From: Amphibalanus amphitrite
Lineage: Eukaryota > Arthropoda > Thecostraca > Balanomorpha > Balanidae
Direction of reading: 5' to 3'
Assembly (NCBI RefSeq): GCF_019059575.1
Contig: NW_024881963.1
Span: 310,001 to 374,000, forward strand
Length of the DNA: 64,000 bases
The position numbers were made by a program, and so were the translations under genes. The notes under the pieces were generated by a model. It searched no databases, was not told the origin of the DNA, and was given only the letters and a program-made list of their open reading frames with translations. Shown here in pieces: positions 20,587 to 32,600 of this stretch (position 1 is the first letter of the stretch; the number at the start of each line of letters is the position of its first letter).

Positions 20587-21765
20587 TTAACCCGCGCGGG
20601 GCTGGGGTCTCCAGCCGAACGCGCGGGGCTGGGGGGGGGGGGTAAATTTTACCCCCCCCCCTGTTATCTCCCGAACTAATGGTCCGATTTGGAAAAATCA
20701 AACGCCAATCGAAAGATCTCATCACGAACAACTAAAAACATGTACTTAATTTAAATTTTGAGGTCAAGGTCAAGGTCAGGTCAAGGGTACAAATTGCCAG
20801 TTTCTACAGTATCGGCCTTGCACCGTAGTTGCCGAAGAATGGAGTCATCGACTGAGACTGATTGCCCAAAACGTGTTCTTAGGCTACCAAGACAATATTC
20901 GTTGCATACAATATCATTCAGAGGTCAAGGTCAAGGTCAGGTCAGGTCACCAAAAAACAAAATATAGAAAAGGGCATGTGCGACACATGTTTTATGGGTC
21001 ATTTTACTCATAGAATTCAATAGGCACACTCAATAAGTGATATGGACCACCTCTGGATGAATTTCAGGTCGAGGTCAGGTCAAGGTCAGGTCAAGTGAGG
21101 TCAAATTTTGAAGTTGGTTGTTAAGGCATACAAAGGTGTTTATCTGATGCAGTTTTTCACGGCGAATCGAATGGTGCTATTTTTGTTTCCGTACGAGGTC
21201 TAGAACTTCCAAAAAAAATCATTTTTTTTCAAAATTTTTGTGTGTCGTGACGTCATAAAATCTTGAATAACTCCCACATTTTTGAACCGATTCTTCTAAA
21301 AATTGGTATGTAGGTGCACATAGACCACTTCTCTGACATATATTCCGTTTTTTTCGATACACTCAAAATTTTGGATTTATGATTATTTCCCCAAAAAAGT
21401 CAGTTAAAAAAAAATGGGCTAAAATCCAAAATTTTCAAAAAACGGAGATAGCCATTTGATAGACAAAGTAGAATTACGTATAACCTTTTTTGTTACGTCT
21501 TGATTCCTTTAAAAATGAAGATGTTAGCGGCGTTTGAAATTTTGCCGTTTTTGAGGCGAAAATGGCGAACATGACGTCACTAAAACGTCAATTTCTCAAA
21601 AATTTTCCGACGGATTTCGCTCAAATTTTCAGGGAACGTGTCAAATTGATGTAAGAAAAGGTACTGAAAGTTTGGCGGCGCTGCGCGCCGCCGTTTTTGA
21701 GATATTGCAAAAATTCGCGAGGGGGGGGGTAAAATTTACCCCCCCCCCCGCCCCGCGCGGGTTAA
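20587..21765. mobile_element. TTAA-flanked hairpin element, copy 6
   Basis: TTAA at both ends, with termini TTAACCCGCGCGGGGC and the reversed right end TTAACCCGCGCGGGGCGG. The hairpin core is TAAATTTTA on the left (20642-20650) and TAAAATTTA on the right (21730-21738), each between long G and C runs. AGGTCAAGGTCA and AGGTCAGGTCA chains occur at 20759-20787, 20920-20950 and 21067-21107. The length is 1179 bp and there is no coding frame. Confidence 0.8.
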
Positions 21766-22110
21766 GTCAACAGCAAACAGGGAGCAGCAGATTTTAAACA
21801 ACATACACAACTATGATGTGCATATATTTACTTTCATTTTGTTAACACATAAACATGAAAGGCAAAATGTATTTTTGCACCAGTGTGGTGTGTCAGGCAT
21901 GTGTATGTGTATAACATCACTCATACATATAAATAAATGTGTGTTTCTTTACAGAGAGACGACTAACACAGAAACAGCCAATTCCTTCATTTTACTCAAA
22001 GCTAGCGCCGGCCTGTCCATCTAATCCGAAGCTGCGTAAAACCAGAGTTCTTCTCCAAATTGTACTGTCTTCTTCTCGGCCAAGTGTAAGGGCCTCTTTC
22101 GCCGCTGACA

Positions 22111-25100
22111 ATGGCAGCCGAGATTAAGCCAGCCGTGGGCGGGCAGCGCACCACCGGTGATCGCAAGCTGACGCTGCTGGCTAAGGTCGAGGGCTTCGGC
22201 GACGACGTCCACGACGCCGTCTTCATTGACGGCGAGGACGGCATCATCACAGCGTCAGACGACAAGTAGGTCACCCGGCGGATGCTGGGGAAGTGGGGAA
22301 GTGTTGGGGGCTGTGCTGGGCAGTGTATATGTTAAGGGTATGTGATATTGTTTGATATGGTTCTGGGTGTGGATGCTATCTCATTTGTTCAATTCGGACT
22401 AAATGTCCGTTGTTGATTTTGCATGATGCATAGTCGGAACTCTCAGTAATAGTCATCTAGCATTTATCATGCATGCAAGCATAAAAACAAACCACTGTAC
22501 AGCTTCATATCTAACCTGCAAATGCAGATATCAGAATGGATGCTGACAACTTCAGCCATGTGGTTGCCCTTAAGCCCAAATATGTACAAGTACATATGCC
22601 AGGTGTGCTTGCAGTTCATTTCTTTTCGCGTCTTGTTCTCACCATATTGTGGTTCTAAGTTTGATCTGTCACGTATCCAGTGTTCTCACATTTCTGGTGT
22701 TTCCAATGTTTCGTTTTCCATTTTCGACGAGTGACATGCCGCGGCCTGTCCTGTCCTGCTGCTGTTCCCACAGGTCTGTACGGGTGTGGCTGCGTCGCGA
22801 CACGGGACAGTTCTGGCCGAGCGTGTGCCACTATATGCCGTCACCGACCACGTGCCTTTTCTACCACGCCTCCTCCCACCGGCTGTTCGTCGGCCTGGAC
22901 AATGGCACCGTTTGTGTGAGTGGGTCGGCTGTCGGACGACTCGTGTGCTGTAGGGTGAAGGCAGGCTCAGAGCGGTGGATTTCTTTGGTGGCTGCAACCA
23001 TTTGGAGGGGAACGTGTGGTCGTTTTCACGATGGTGGAAACTTGCATTGTTTGGTTTAGACCTGCTGTGCTGTCATTATCGTTACCGTGTCTGCCAAATG
23101 TGTTTAGTAAGGAACAGCTTGTGGTATGATACGTTTTGCCAATTTTTCATAGCTCTACACTGTCCCAGCTTTAACTTCCATGTCGTTTGCCGCCTGTCAA
23201 CGTAGTTGAATGGATGTAAGCCTCACTGTACCTACCGGCTATTTCTACATCTCGCATGCATTTCACACGTCCCCATGAAAACCATTCAGAGCTCCCCACT
23301 GACCTACTCTGACCCTCTGCACCCGGTGCGCCCGTAGGAGTTTCACCTGGCCACCGACTACAACCGTCTGTCCCCGGTGCGGGACTACCTGGCGCACCAG
23401 GCGCGTGTCACCGCCTGTCTGCTCTGCCCGACCAGCGAGTGGACGCTGAGCGTCAGCCGAGACAAGACGTTCCAGTACCACTGCACCGAGACGGGCCGCC
23501 GGCTGGGGGGACACCAGACAGACGCCTGGTGCACGGCCATGCAGTACGACATGACGTCCAAGCACGTGTTTGTCGGCGACTACTCGGGCCTCATCACTAT
23601 GCTGAAGCTGGACGAGTCGGGCCCGACGCTGATCACCAAGCTGAACGGACACACGGGCAGTATCGGGTTAGTGACCAGCGGATGGGTACGGTGGTAGAGG
23701 AAGGAAGGCAGGGAGGCTAAGGTGTCGGGAATGGGGGGGGGGGAGGGATGAGAGTGTTCATACATGCCACAAGCCATATTTGCCACCGTACATGCCACAA
23801 CAGATTTTGTAGGTTGTGGGTTTAAGGTTGTAGGTTGGTAGGTGGTTTTATATTTACTGTGAAAAGACAGCTGTGACGCTCTTGGGACGTGGTACTGCGT
23901 GACATATTTGATATACACCCTCGGAAATGGGACTCTTTTATGATGTCATGCTGTTAAAACGCGTGACCAATTACTATCAACCACGGTGTTGGAAGGGGTA
24001 AGGGGGGGGGGAAGACTAGTGACACACTTGAAAATTATCAAAGGTTTGTCGCGCCCCTAATTTTCTTGTCCCCTTGTCCTCTCTCCCTTGTCACCTCCCT
24101 CCCTGTCTGTCATCTCCCGCCGTCTCGCTGACTCTCTCTCCCTTCCTGCAGCGCTCTCTCTTGGGACGCAGTCCGCCAGTGGCTCTTCTCGGGCAGCTAC
24201 GACCAGAACATCATCGTCTGGGACATTGGCGGTCGCCAGGGCACCGCCTACGAGCTGCAGGGCCACACGGCCAAGATTCTGTCTCTGTGCTACCACGCCG
24301 GCTCCCGACAGCTGCTCTCGGCTTCAGAGGACGGCTCGGTGGTGGTGTGGAATATGGCAGCCAGCCGGCGAGAGGTAGGTAGCTGCGGAGAGGAGGAGAA
24401 CGGATGTGAGCTACAGAGAGAAGAGGGGAGAGGTGGGGTTCAAAGGAGAGGGCAGGGCGGGGCTCCAGAGGAGAGGAAGGTAGGTGCCAGAGGATATGGG
24501 AGAGCTGGGTGTCGGTTTGAAAGGAGAGGCAGTGGCGGGTTTTAGAGGAGAAGGGCTGACAGTGCCACAGGACTGGTGTGGGATATTACCTTCAGGAAGC
24601 TGGCGGCACACAATGTGGGTCGTCTTATGTGGTGCCAGCGGATTGTGTGGCTAGTCTGGGGCGACATGTGTATGTGCTAAATACGGTCTCTGTTTGCCAG
24701 ACCCCGAGCTGGAACGAGTCGGACGTCTGCCAGCTGTGCAGTAAGCCGTTTTTCTGGAACCTGCGGGCCATGTACGACAACAAGCAGCTGGGCCTCAATA
24801 GGCAGCACCACTGCAGGTCAGTAAGGTGGCAGTAGGTACTACAGACCAGCAGCCTGCTGGGCCTCAGCAAATATTACAGGTTTGCTGGACCTCAACTGGC
24901 TCACGCTCATTGGTATTATTCTCCTATTGCTGCACGTCTTGTAAAAGCCTCTGCATTATGATTGTTAGAACGGTCATATCTCTTGTTATTTATAGAACCT
25001 CTCGCCCCCCCCCCCCCCCCCGGCACCACCACACACACTAATTGGTATTAGTTGCTGCCTCTACAGTTTCTCTTCTCCTGCTTACCTTCCATATACCCAT

Positions 25101-25417
25101 ACCGACTGACGAATCTCATACCTGCCTGACCCACCCACCATCTGTCTGTCCCCGTCAGGAACTGCGGTCGTGCCGTGTGTGACGCGTGCAGCTCTCGGCG
25201 CTGCACGATCCCGCCGCTCGGCTTCGAGCTGCCGGTGCGCCTGTGCGAGCCGTGCTTCACCACAGAGTCGGCGGCCGGCCACACACCTCTGGCCTCCATC
25301 CACGAGGCCAAACACCGCCTGGTGACGGCGGCCATTGATGGTGCTCGGCTGCGCTACCTGACGGTCGGTCAGGACCGGCTGGTGAAGGTGTGGGAACTGG
25401 CGGCGGCCTCCAGCTAG
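22111..25417 (+). CDS. WDFY2: WD40 and FYVE domain protein (WDFY1/WDFY2 homologue)
   Basis: Six exons give 407 residues: 22111-22265, 22774-22915, 23338-23666, 24152-24374, 24701-24816, 25159-25417. All junctions are GT-AG and phases fit. The protein starts MAAEIKP as in human WDFY1/2 (about 400-410 residues). WD40 repeats follow ([62 protein letters not shown]). A FYVE finger runs from CQLC through [16 protein letters not shown] to LCEPC, with the RxHHCRxCG phosphoinositide-binding motif intact. A last WD blade closes the propeller ([11 protein letters not shown]). Known role of the family: binding PI3P on early endosomes and scaffolding signalling. WDFY1 and WDFY2 split in vertebrates, so the symbol stands for the common ancestor type. 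No AATAAA lies close to the stop; the first I find is near 27953. The gene appears intact. Confidence 0.93.
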
Positions 25418-28400
25418 GAGAGCCGCCAGGGGAGGGAGAGGAGAGGCCCGTAGGGGAGGGAGGAGGGCGTCGAGAGAGGGGAGGGTGACCCTACTAGAAG
25501 TGAGTTGCTACGGTGAGAAGCGGTGCCACGGGAAGATGATAAAAGCACCTTGCTGAAAGACATGCTACGGCTGAGTAAGAGTAGGACCGCTGGGGGTTTC
25601 CTCAAAGGGAGCTGGGATTAACTGGCGGGATCTGATCCTGATCTGATAGATCCTGAGAGAGCGGAGTCGCACAGGCTTTGGACTGGGCGGTGCGTTGAGT
25701 GGTGATGTGACGCTCTTTGTATAAGAAGGGAGGAAGAAAAGGTTGATAGTGGTGAGGCAGGTCGACGGTAAAGGTGTTTTGTCTTCAGGACAGGTGATCT
25801 GATGGGCAGTTTTTTCTTCTTCACGGTGTACTTGTAGGCTTTCCGGTGGTATTCTGCTTTACGGATGGCTATCATACGATGGGGATAATCTATCGGGCAT
25901 TGTAATTTTATAGACTAATGGAGGGAAAGCTAGCACTGCGGTGCTTGCCTAGCATATTTATGCTACTCTTTGTACCATCGCTGCCCACTCCGAGTCTGTG
26001 CACCGTTTCATGCGTTTATTAGTCTGGTTCAATCCTCTGCTACCATTTCTAGCCCAGAAACTCACAGTGTGATCTTAGACTAGCAGTGTCAGCTTGTGAA
26101 GGCTTTGTCCGCTGTCTGTCGATGCTGTTGTCTGTTTGTGATCGTCTAGGTAGCGTAGGACAACAGCGGCGGTGAGTTCCATGATAGTAGTTTGTGATTT
26201 AGTCATCCCTACCATTTGTGCGAGGAACGTCACAGTTTGGCGTTAAACGAGTGACACAGGCGGTCGGCAGCTGCGACCGAGACTGGGACAGCATGCTTTG
26301 ATTCACCCAAGGCCGTTTCACCCCTCTGAGATTGTTTACCGGTAGTGCTAGTGAAGCGTTCGTAGCCAGCTTCTGTCGGGCGCGTTATTTTGTAATCGGC
26401 TGTATTTATTGCGTTTGTATCTCGTACGTGCACGTGCGTGTGTGATCTCGTGTGCCCACGGTGTATCTACTATCTGGTGTACTATAGCCGCGCTGTGCGG
26501 AGTTGACTTGCGGTCAAACCGTTTGGCGCTGGGAGAGCTCCTTGGGAAACTCCCGGGAGGCGCCCTGTTCGGGATCGGGCGCCCCGAGTTTTCGTGATGC
26601 CGGTGCTGCCATGGCCACTGACGCTCCCCGGCCGTTTTGCGTAGAGTGGCGCGCACGCTGTCTCGCAGCTCGCATCCGTTGACCAGAACCCCAAGATGCG
26701 GCCGCTCCCCGGCAGCAGGGACTCGACAGTACAGCCGCCTGGTGGCCGATCGGAGAAACTTGTGTCTGACGATACTGAGCACATATCGAGAAAACGGAAA
26801 CCCTGGCCGGCGCGGGAGGTCGCGCGGGACTGAGGGCACCTGCCCACCTGTTCGTTCTGACCGTTGACCCCAGCGTGACCCCGGCAGGGGAGACGCGCCC
26901 GACCGCGTGCGTCCAGCCGGACGCCATGTATTCTGTCTGTGATTGGCACAAGTTTTTGGAACGATCGTGCGTTGGCCGGGACGACTTCCCGTTCATTTGT
27001 GGTGTTTAGCTCGCATGCCACTATCCGTAAGGTGGATGGTAACCAAATATGTTACATGTTATGCTCGTCTAATATTTAAATATATGCAATGGTACAGTTA
27101 TATATTTTCGTATCTTCTGCGACGGGAAGCCCGGTGCGTTCGGTTTCACTTTGCTCCAATAGCATAGTTAGTGTATGAATCTGAGACATGCCCGGCAATC
27201 TCGTTCAAACTATTTGGCATTTGCGGCAAAACACTCGTTCTTCGCAACTCCAGTGCAATTCAATGACACTCTAGATCCAACCCGATATCGTCGAACCCAG
27301 CCCCCACCCAATAACCGCCTTCAATTGCCAATAACTGGTATTGCGTCAACACGTCAACATGCCCCCGTCTCCGGCCCTCCTGGCCGCCGGTAATATTCCA
27401 CTGATCGGACGGCATAGCATATGGCCTGGAACAGGTCTGGAACAGGGAGGCCAGCGTATCCCGTTCGCTCACACTCGTCTGACACAAACTGGCCAGGCTT
27501 CATACGTATCTAAGCTTGTTTACAGTTGGATGATTATGAGTTTGTGGATAAGGCGTAAAGCAATTGGCACGCCTAATGTCATAAACAATAAGCATACAAG
27601 TTTTCGTATATGTACAGCAAATCTACGTATTGGCGTCGCCATTCCCCAACAGCAGTGTCCCGAGCCAATTCACCCTATAAATCATTATTACGATTTAAGA
27701 GTACAATCAGTAAACCTGATCGTCTCCCATCGCTATTACCAGCTTCCACCATAGGGAAGCCCAGAAATGTCACCGTCCGACCGGACACTCGTGGGAAATA
27801 TTACGGAGCCCAGCGGTAGCTATTCTCTGCTCCCGTGACGTCAGCGCCGCACTATAGAAAAGGACGGGTCAACGAACAAATGGTGGGACGACCAATAATA
27901 CCCGACAGATTCGGTGAGCGTGGGCGAAGCGCTGATTCCGCGAAATGAGCTAAATAAAGAACTATCCTAGAATATCTCCACAAAGGTGAACAGACCAGGA
28001 TATTTATAACAGCATGTTCGCCGCTCGCCGGGCGTATGAATATGAGGCTGCTGCCTCGTATGTCTGCCTATGAGAGACTGGGTACACATTCGTAACCGCT
28101 ATGTAGACGATAGACATGTTGGTTATTATTGAACCATGTTGCGATAGCAGGCCACTGATCAACCAACAATCTTGACGGTATCTGTTTATTTATAATCCTT
28201 GCACGACTTGCACTTATCTAGGTTACAGGTATGCGGACGAGCCCTCAGCCCCAGTACATGTATCAGTATCGCCGTGCAACAGAAGAATATCCAAGGGAAC
28301 AGAACGAACGTGAGAAATTCAAAAGGCAAACGCCTATATCAAGGTATTCCTCGTCTACGATACGCTGAAATATATGCCGCGCAGATAAATGGGACAATGA

Positions 28401-29670
28401 GTAACAACAGTTTATGTGTTTGGATAGTTCCAGCTTGTTCAGAATTTAGAATTTCAACCAGAAGACGCCTTCCAAATGTGAATCAGAAAACGTCTTAGTA
28501 TGTTTCTACATGTGCTGTTGTTACTCACTGTTATCATAAATGTCATCGTCTACATATATATACCATGGGATGGGCTAGTGCGCCAAATCCTAGCACAAGG
28601 TATACATTACAATGGCGTTCTTAATGAGAAAATTGCCAAGGGACGCCTGGAAAATCTCCGAATAATACCTAACACCGACATGGGCACGCTCTACAGACAA
28701 CAAAACGGAACTTCTCGAAACTACCCCACCAATCGGGGATACCTACACTGTATGACCACCAATCTGTGGCCTTCTGCTGACGGCTCACCATCTACCGTGT
28801 ATTTACCACTTCTACCATCCTCTACCGTCCCGAGAAGTCTGTATTGACCGGTTGCTAAGCACGCGTCCCTCCCGACCCCTGGATACACAAACGCTGACGC
28901 AACGTGACAGACAGGCGCGCTAACCGCTGAAAGCACTCTCTGCTGTCGGCGCATGCGCAGAACGTTCAGCACTGCCACTCCGCCGTCGCCGACAGAATAA
29001 TGATATTCATAAGACACTCTCAAGCCGGAAACTAATCGAATACTTTAAGACGGGGAGAAGTTAGAGGACCCCGTTCAAAAATAGCCACACTTACATCCGA
29101 CACGCGAGATGGCAGAAGACCTGCACATGGATGACATGCTTATCAGCGACCATCTAGATCTCAGCCAGAAAACCTCGATTCACACACGCATTGACAACCA
29201 TTCGCCACAACACAATCGCGCACTGCCGCCCTCTCAACTGCTCCTCACATCCCATGCTGCTCATGACATCCCTCCCGCTCCTTTCAGATACCCACCCACC
29301 CCAGAGCGGCGACGCGGCGCCCCTCCTACTCACAACGTTTCAAATGTTCCAACCGACAGCACACCGCATGAACCACACGACGGCATCCGCCCCTCCCACC
29401 ACTGACACATGCGCCACCACAGTCGTATCAAGACGATCCCAGACGCGTCTGTAGTGTCACCACCAGATGGAGACCAAACCGATCGAAGAGGTGTGTTGAA
29501 GAAGGCCTAAACCCACCGATGTCTTGACATAGCACAAGTCACCATGGAGTAATCTGATCGCACTGATGGTCGCAACAGGACATGGTCGTTTTAGCCCTCC
29601 AGATAGACTTCACACCTGGAGGCGACGGGACAGGCAGCGCGTCGTCCACGAGTCCGTCTTCTGGTGCTCT
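25418..29670. other. 3' flank of WDFY gene and intergenic DNA
   Basis: This includes the untranslated end of the WDFY gene. I see no further gene. The GC-rich minus-strand frame at 26482-27021 has no motif or splice support. TTTATT at 28185-28190 and AATAAA at 27953-27958 are possible poly(A) signals for the two flanking genes, but both lie far from the stop codons. Confidence 0.35.
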
Positions 29671-32600
29671 TTAGACGCTCTGGTATCCCCTCTGGCGGGC
29701 GCGCCGGCGTCCCACGATGTAGGCGATCAGAATAATGACCACGAGAGAGGCCAGAGCCACGCCGACGGCGATGGGCACGACGTCAGAGGTGGCCCGGTGG
29801 TCGGCAGAGCACACCAGCGCTGTCGGACGAATGGGGGGGGGGGGTGTCAGCGGTGTGTGTGTGGGGGGTGGGGTGGGGGAGGGGCGTGTTAGGGGGTCAC
29901 GCATACAACGAGATGAACGGGAAGGAGGTGCAGTCAAAATGTAGCACACCACACGCAACTATGGCGAAATGGCAAACATCATCCGACGTGACAGCGGCCA
30001 ACAAGACCGAGATGTGATAAAGGTGGTCTCCAAACATAACACAGATACTGCAACCAAAAACGACACAAAAAGACACGGCACGTAACCTCCGCAAAGAGCG
30101 GTTACAGATCGATGGGCAAGGATGGACTGTGGACAGGGTCAAAGATATTACACGGCATTTCCGTATCCGCGTCTGGAGAGGAAACACATCCAGTTTCATC
30201 GGGCAAACATCCCGAAGTAAGCTAAATAGCGATACACGAGAACATCCCAATTTCGTTAAAAAGTTGAGACACGAGGAAAGCGAAAAAGTTACATAATGCA
30301 CCGAGCCATAAAAGAGGAACAATGATGTTATAAGAGATCCCCACGCCACGCGGGACATCTAATATGACCTGGCGAGTTTCGTGAACTTTAAACATAACAC
30401 CGGCGGACTGCTGAGTCGTGTAAGGTCCCATCGATTTCAGTTTCATCGAACTTCGTCGAGCCGCTGCTGAGTCAGTCGCAGCACGGACACCGCCCTTAGC
30501 CCTACCACCATATCGGGGCAATAGTGCTAAACGTGTGAATAACGGGGCGACACAGAGAAAATAATGAGCAGGGTCACCAACACCCACTAGTGGGCTTGGT
30601 GTGCCAATGCCACCAATCTTACTTCAGCAGCGCTACCCATAACTTATTATGAGACGTGCTGGTGATCAAGTCAGACATTGCATATGCTAGCTGGATATGG
30701 TTAAAAAACGAGTATTTCTGGGTGGCTGTCTCCAATGGTAGTCACTAAACCTTAACGCCGATTCCCAGATGAGGCAGTCCTTGGATGTACTTTCCATTAT
30801 TAATCCGTGTCAGGAGACTAGAGACTCGCCAGGTTTGTCATTGGACCATCTACCAATGGCTCGATGACTTAACTGATCAGCAAGAGCAAGGCGGTCCGGC
30901 GCTACAGCTCTAAACAAAACACGTTCGCTGTGGCGACCTATTTACTGCTGGCAGAGGACCTGCGGGGGAGGAGCAAGGGCAGAGCAGGGCGACTTTCACC
31001 GTGCGTTATGCGGGCCTCTGTGCGCTGTGGGCGGCCTGCCGGGTCAAAACTCTAGCCTGAGCACCTCTCATTTGCTGCTGACTATCACAAAACTGGAGTG
31101 GCAGTACGGTACGGTTCACTCAAACAAGCCACAATCGTATGCACAATCACGCCTAAGCAGCTGGCGGAGCGGTGGCGTTGAGGCCGTTCTGACTAACACC
31201 TGGCCAATAGAATCCCGTCACGGACAGTACATATTAGCCTTCGCAGACTGCTTTGGTGGGGTGCGGGGTGGCCGGGCTTCCCTGCAAAACCCCCCGAGGC
31301 GGGCAATCAGGGCCGCCGGCGCCGGGAAAAGGTCAAGGTCACGGTCGGACCGTCAATACAAGCGGCGTGGTTCGCGGCTGGGGATGCTGCGATAGAATAG
31401 CGGCGCCGGTAGTTATGTGGTACAGAGGAACTAAAGCCGAATAAAATTTGTCCGCACTCAGTCCTTGAATGCAGTAGGGATAACAATAAGGCTTCGCATA
31501 TTCATGTCTCTTTCGCACAAGTGAACAGTCGTCGTTTCTATCAAAGCTTCAATATGCCAGCGATGCGCGCCCAGGCTCTCAACCCCGCATTCCCCAGCCC
31601 AACCACACGGTAAACCACTGTTGCAGTCACTGTTTCGACCTTTCACAAGTCTCAGCAGCCGCGCTGGTGCAGCGGGGTCGCTCTCCCTCGCCAGCCTCCC
31701 CCCACAACCCCTCGGTCCCCAGTGGGGAGAGGGATCAGCTGGGAGCCTGACCACACCGCCCCGCCACACAGGACCGGTTTAAGACCGACCTCCATGGCCC
31801 AGTCTGGTCTGAGTATGGTCGATAGCTACAGCTACCATCGCCAACACAGCTGTCCATCGAGCTGTGTGGCTGTCACGGACTCACCAGGAGTGGGGAGTGG
31901 CCGAGGGAGGGAGGGAGTCAGGGAGGGAGGGAGGGAGTCAGGGAGGAAGGGAGCGATCATCCGTCTGCCCACCCACGTGACCCAGGAGTGAGCGTCCCTG
32001 GGTTGACCAGTGACCAGTTCCATACTATAAACATTCTGAATCGCCGAGCGGCGCGTGGCGGCTGCAGTCCGAACAGACTCCAGCTCGATCTGGCCAATCT
32101 GGTATGACGCGTTTGGTGCAAGGCAGCGCTGGCACACTCATATACACAGCCAGTTCGCATTTCAGGAAACAGTGATGACTGGTGATTTTAATAGATTAGG
32201 CACGCGACCGTTCAGACACTTGGAAATACTGCTAAAATTTCGACTGAAGGCGTATAAAAATGACAAAATCGAGATGCTGAAAGATTGCAGTGCCGTAGCC
32301 AGTCCGCAGCAGTCGGCATTTGTACGCAGCAACAGAATACTGCGCCAGCACCACTCCAACATTCTGAGTCACCGCGGACGACCACTTCAATCAGCCTCGG
32401 GGCCACTGCGTCCGCAGCGACGCCAGCCCGGCCCGGTGAGTGCCTCTCGCGGCTCACAGGCCGGAGAAACACCATTGAGCCACCGGGAGCCGTGTCGCAA
32501 CGGCGGGCGGTGAGCGGGCCGGCCCCGCTGCCGCTCGTCGCCGACAGAACCGGCCGGGCCGCGCCACAGTCGGGTCGATATACTCCGTATGTACGGGCGA

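Noticed and set aside
26482-27021. 179-codon minus-strand frame
   Set aside because: No motif, no splice support, composition typical of GC-rich non-coding DNA, and competing frames on both strands.
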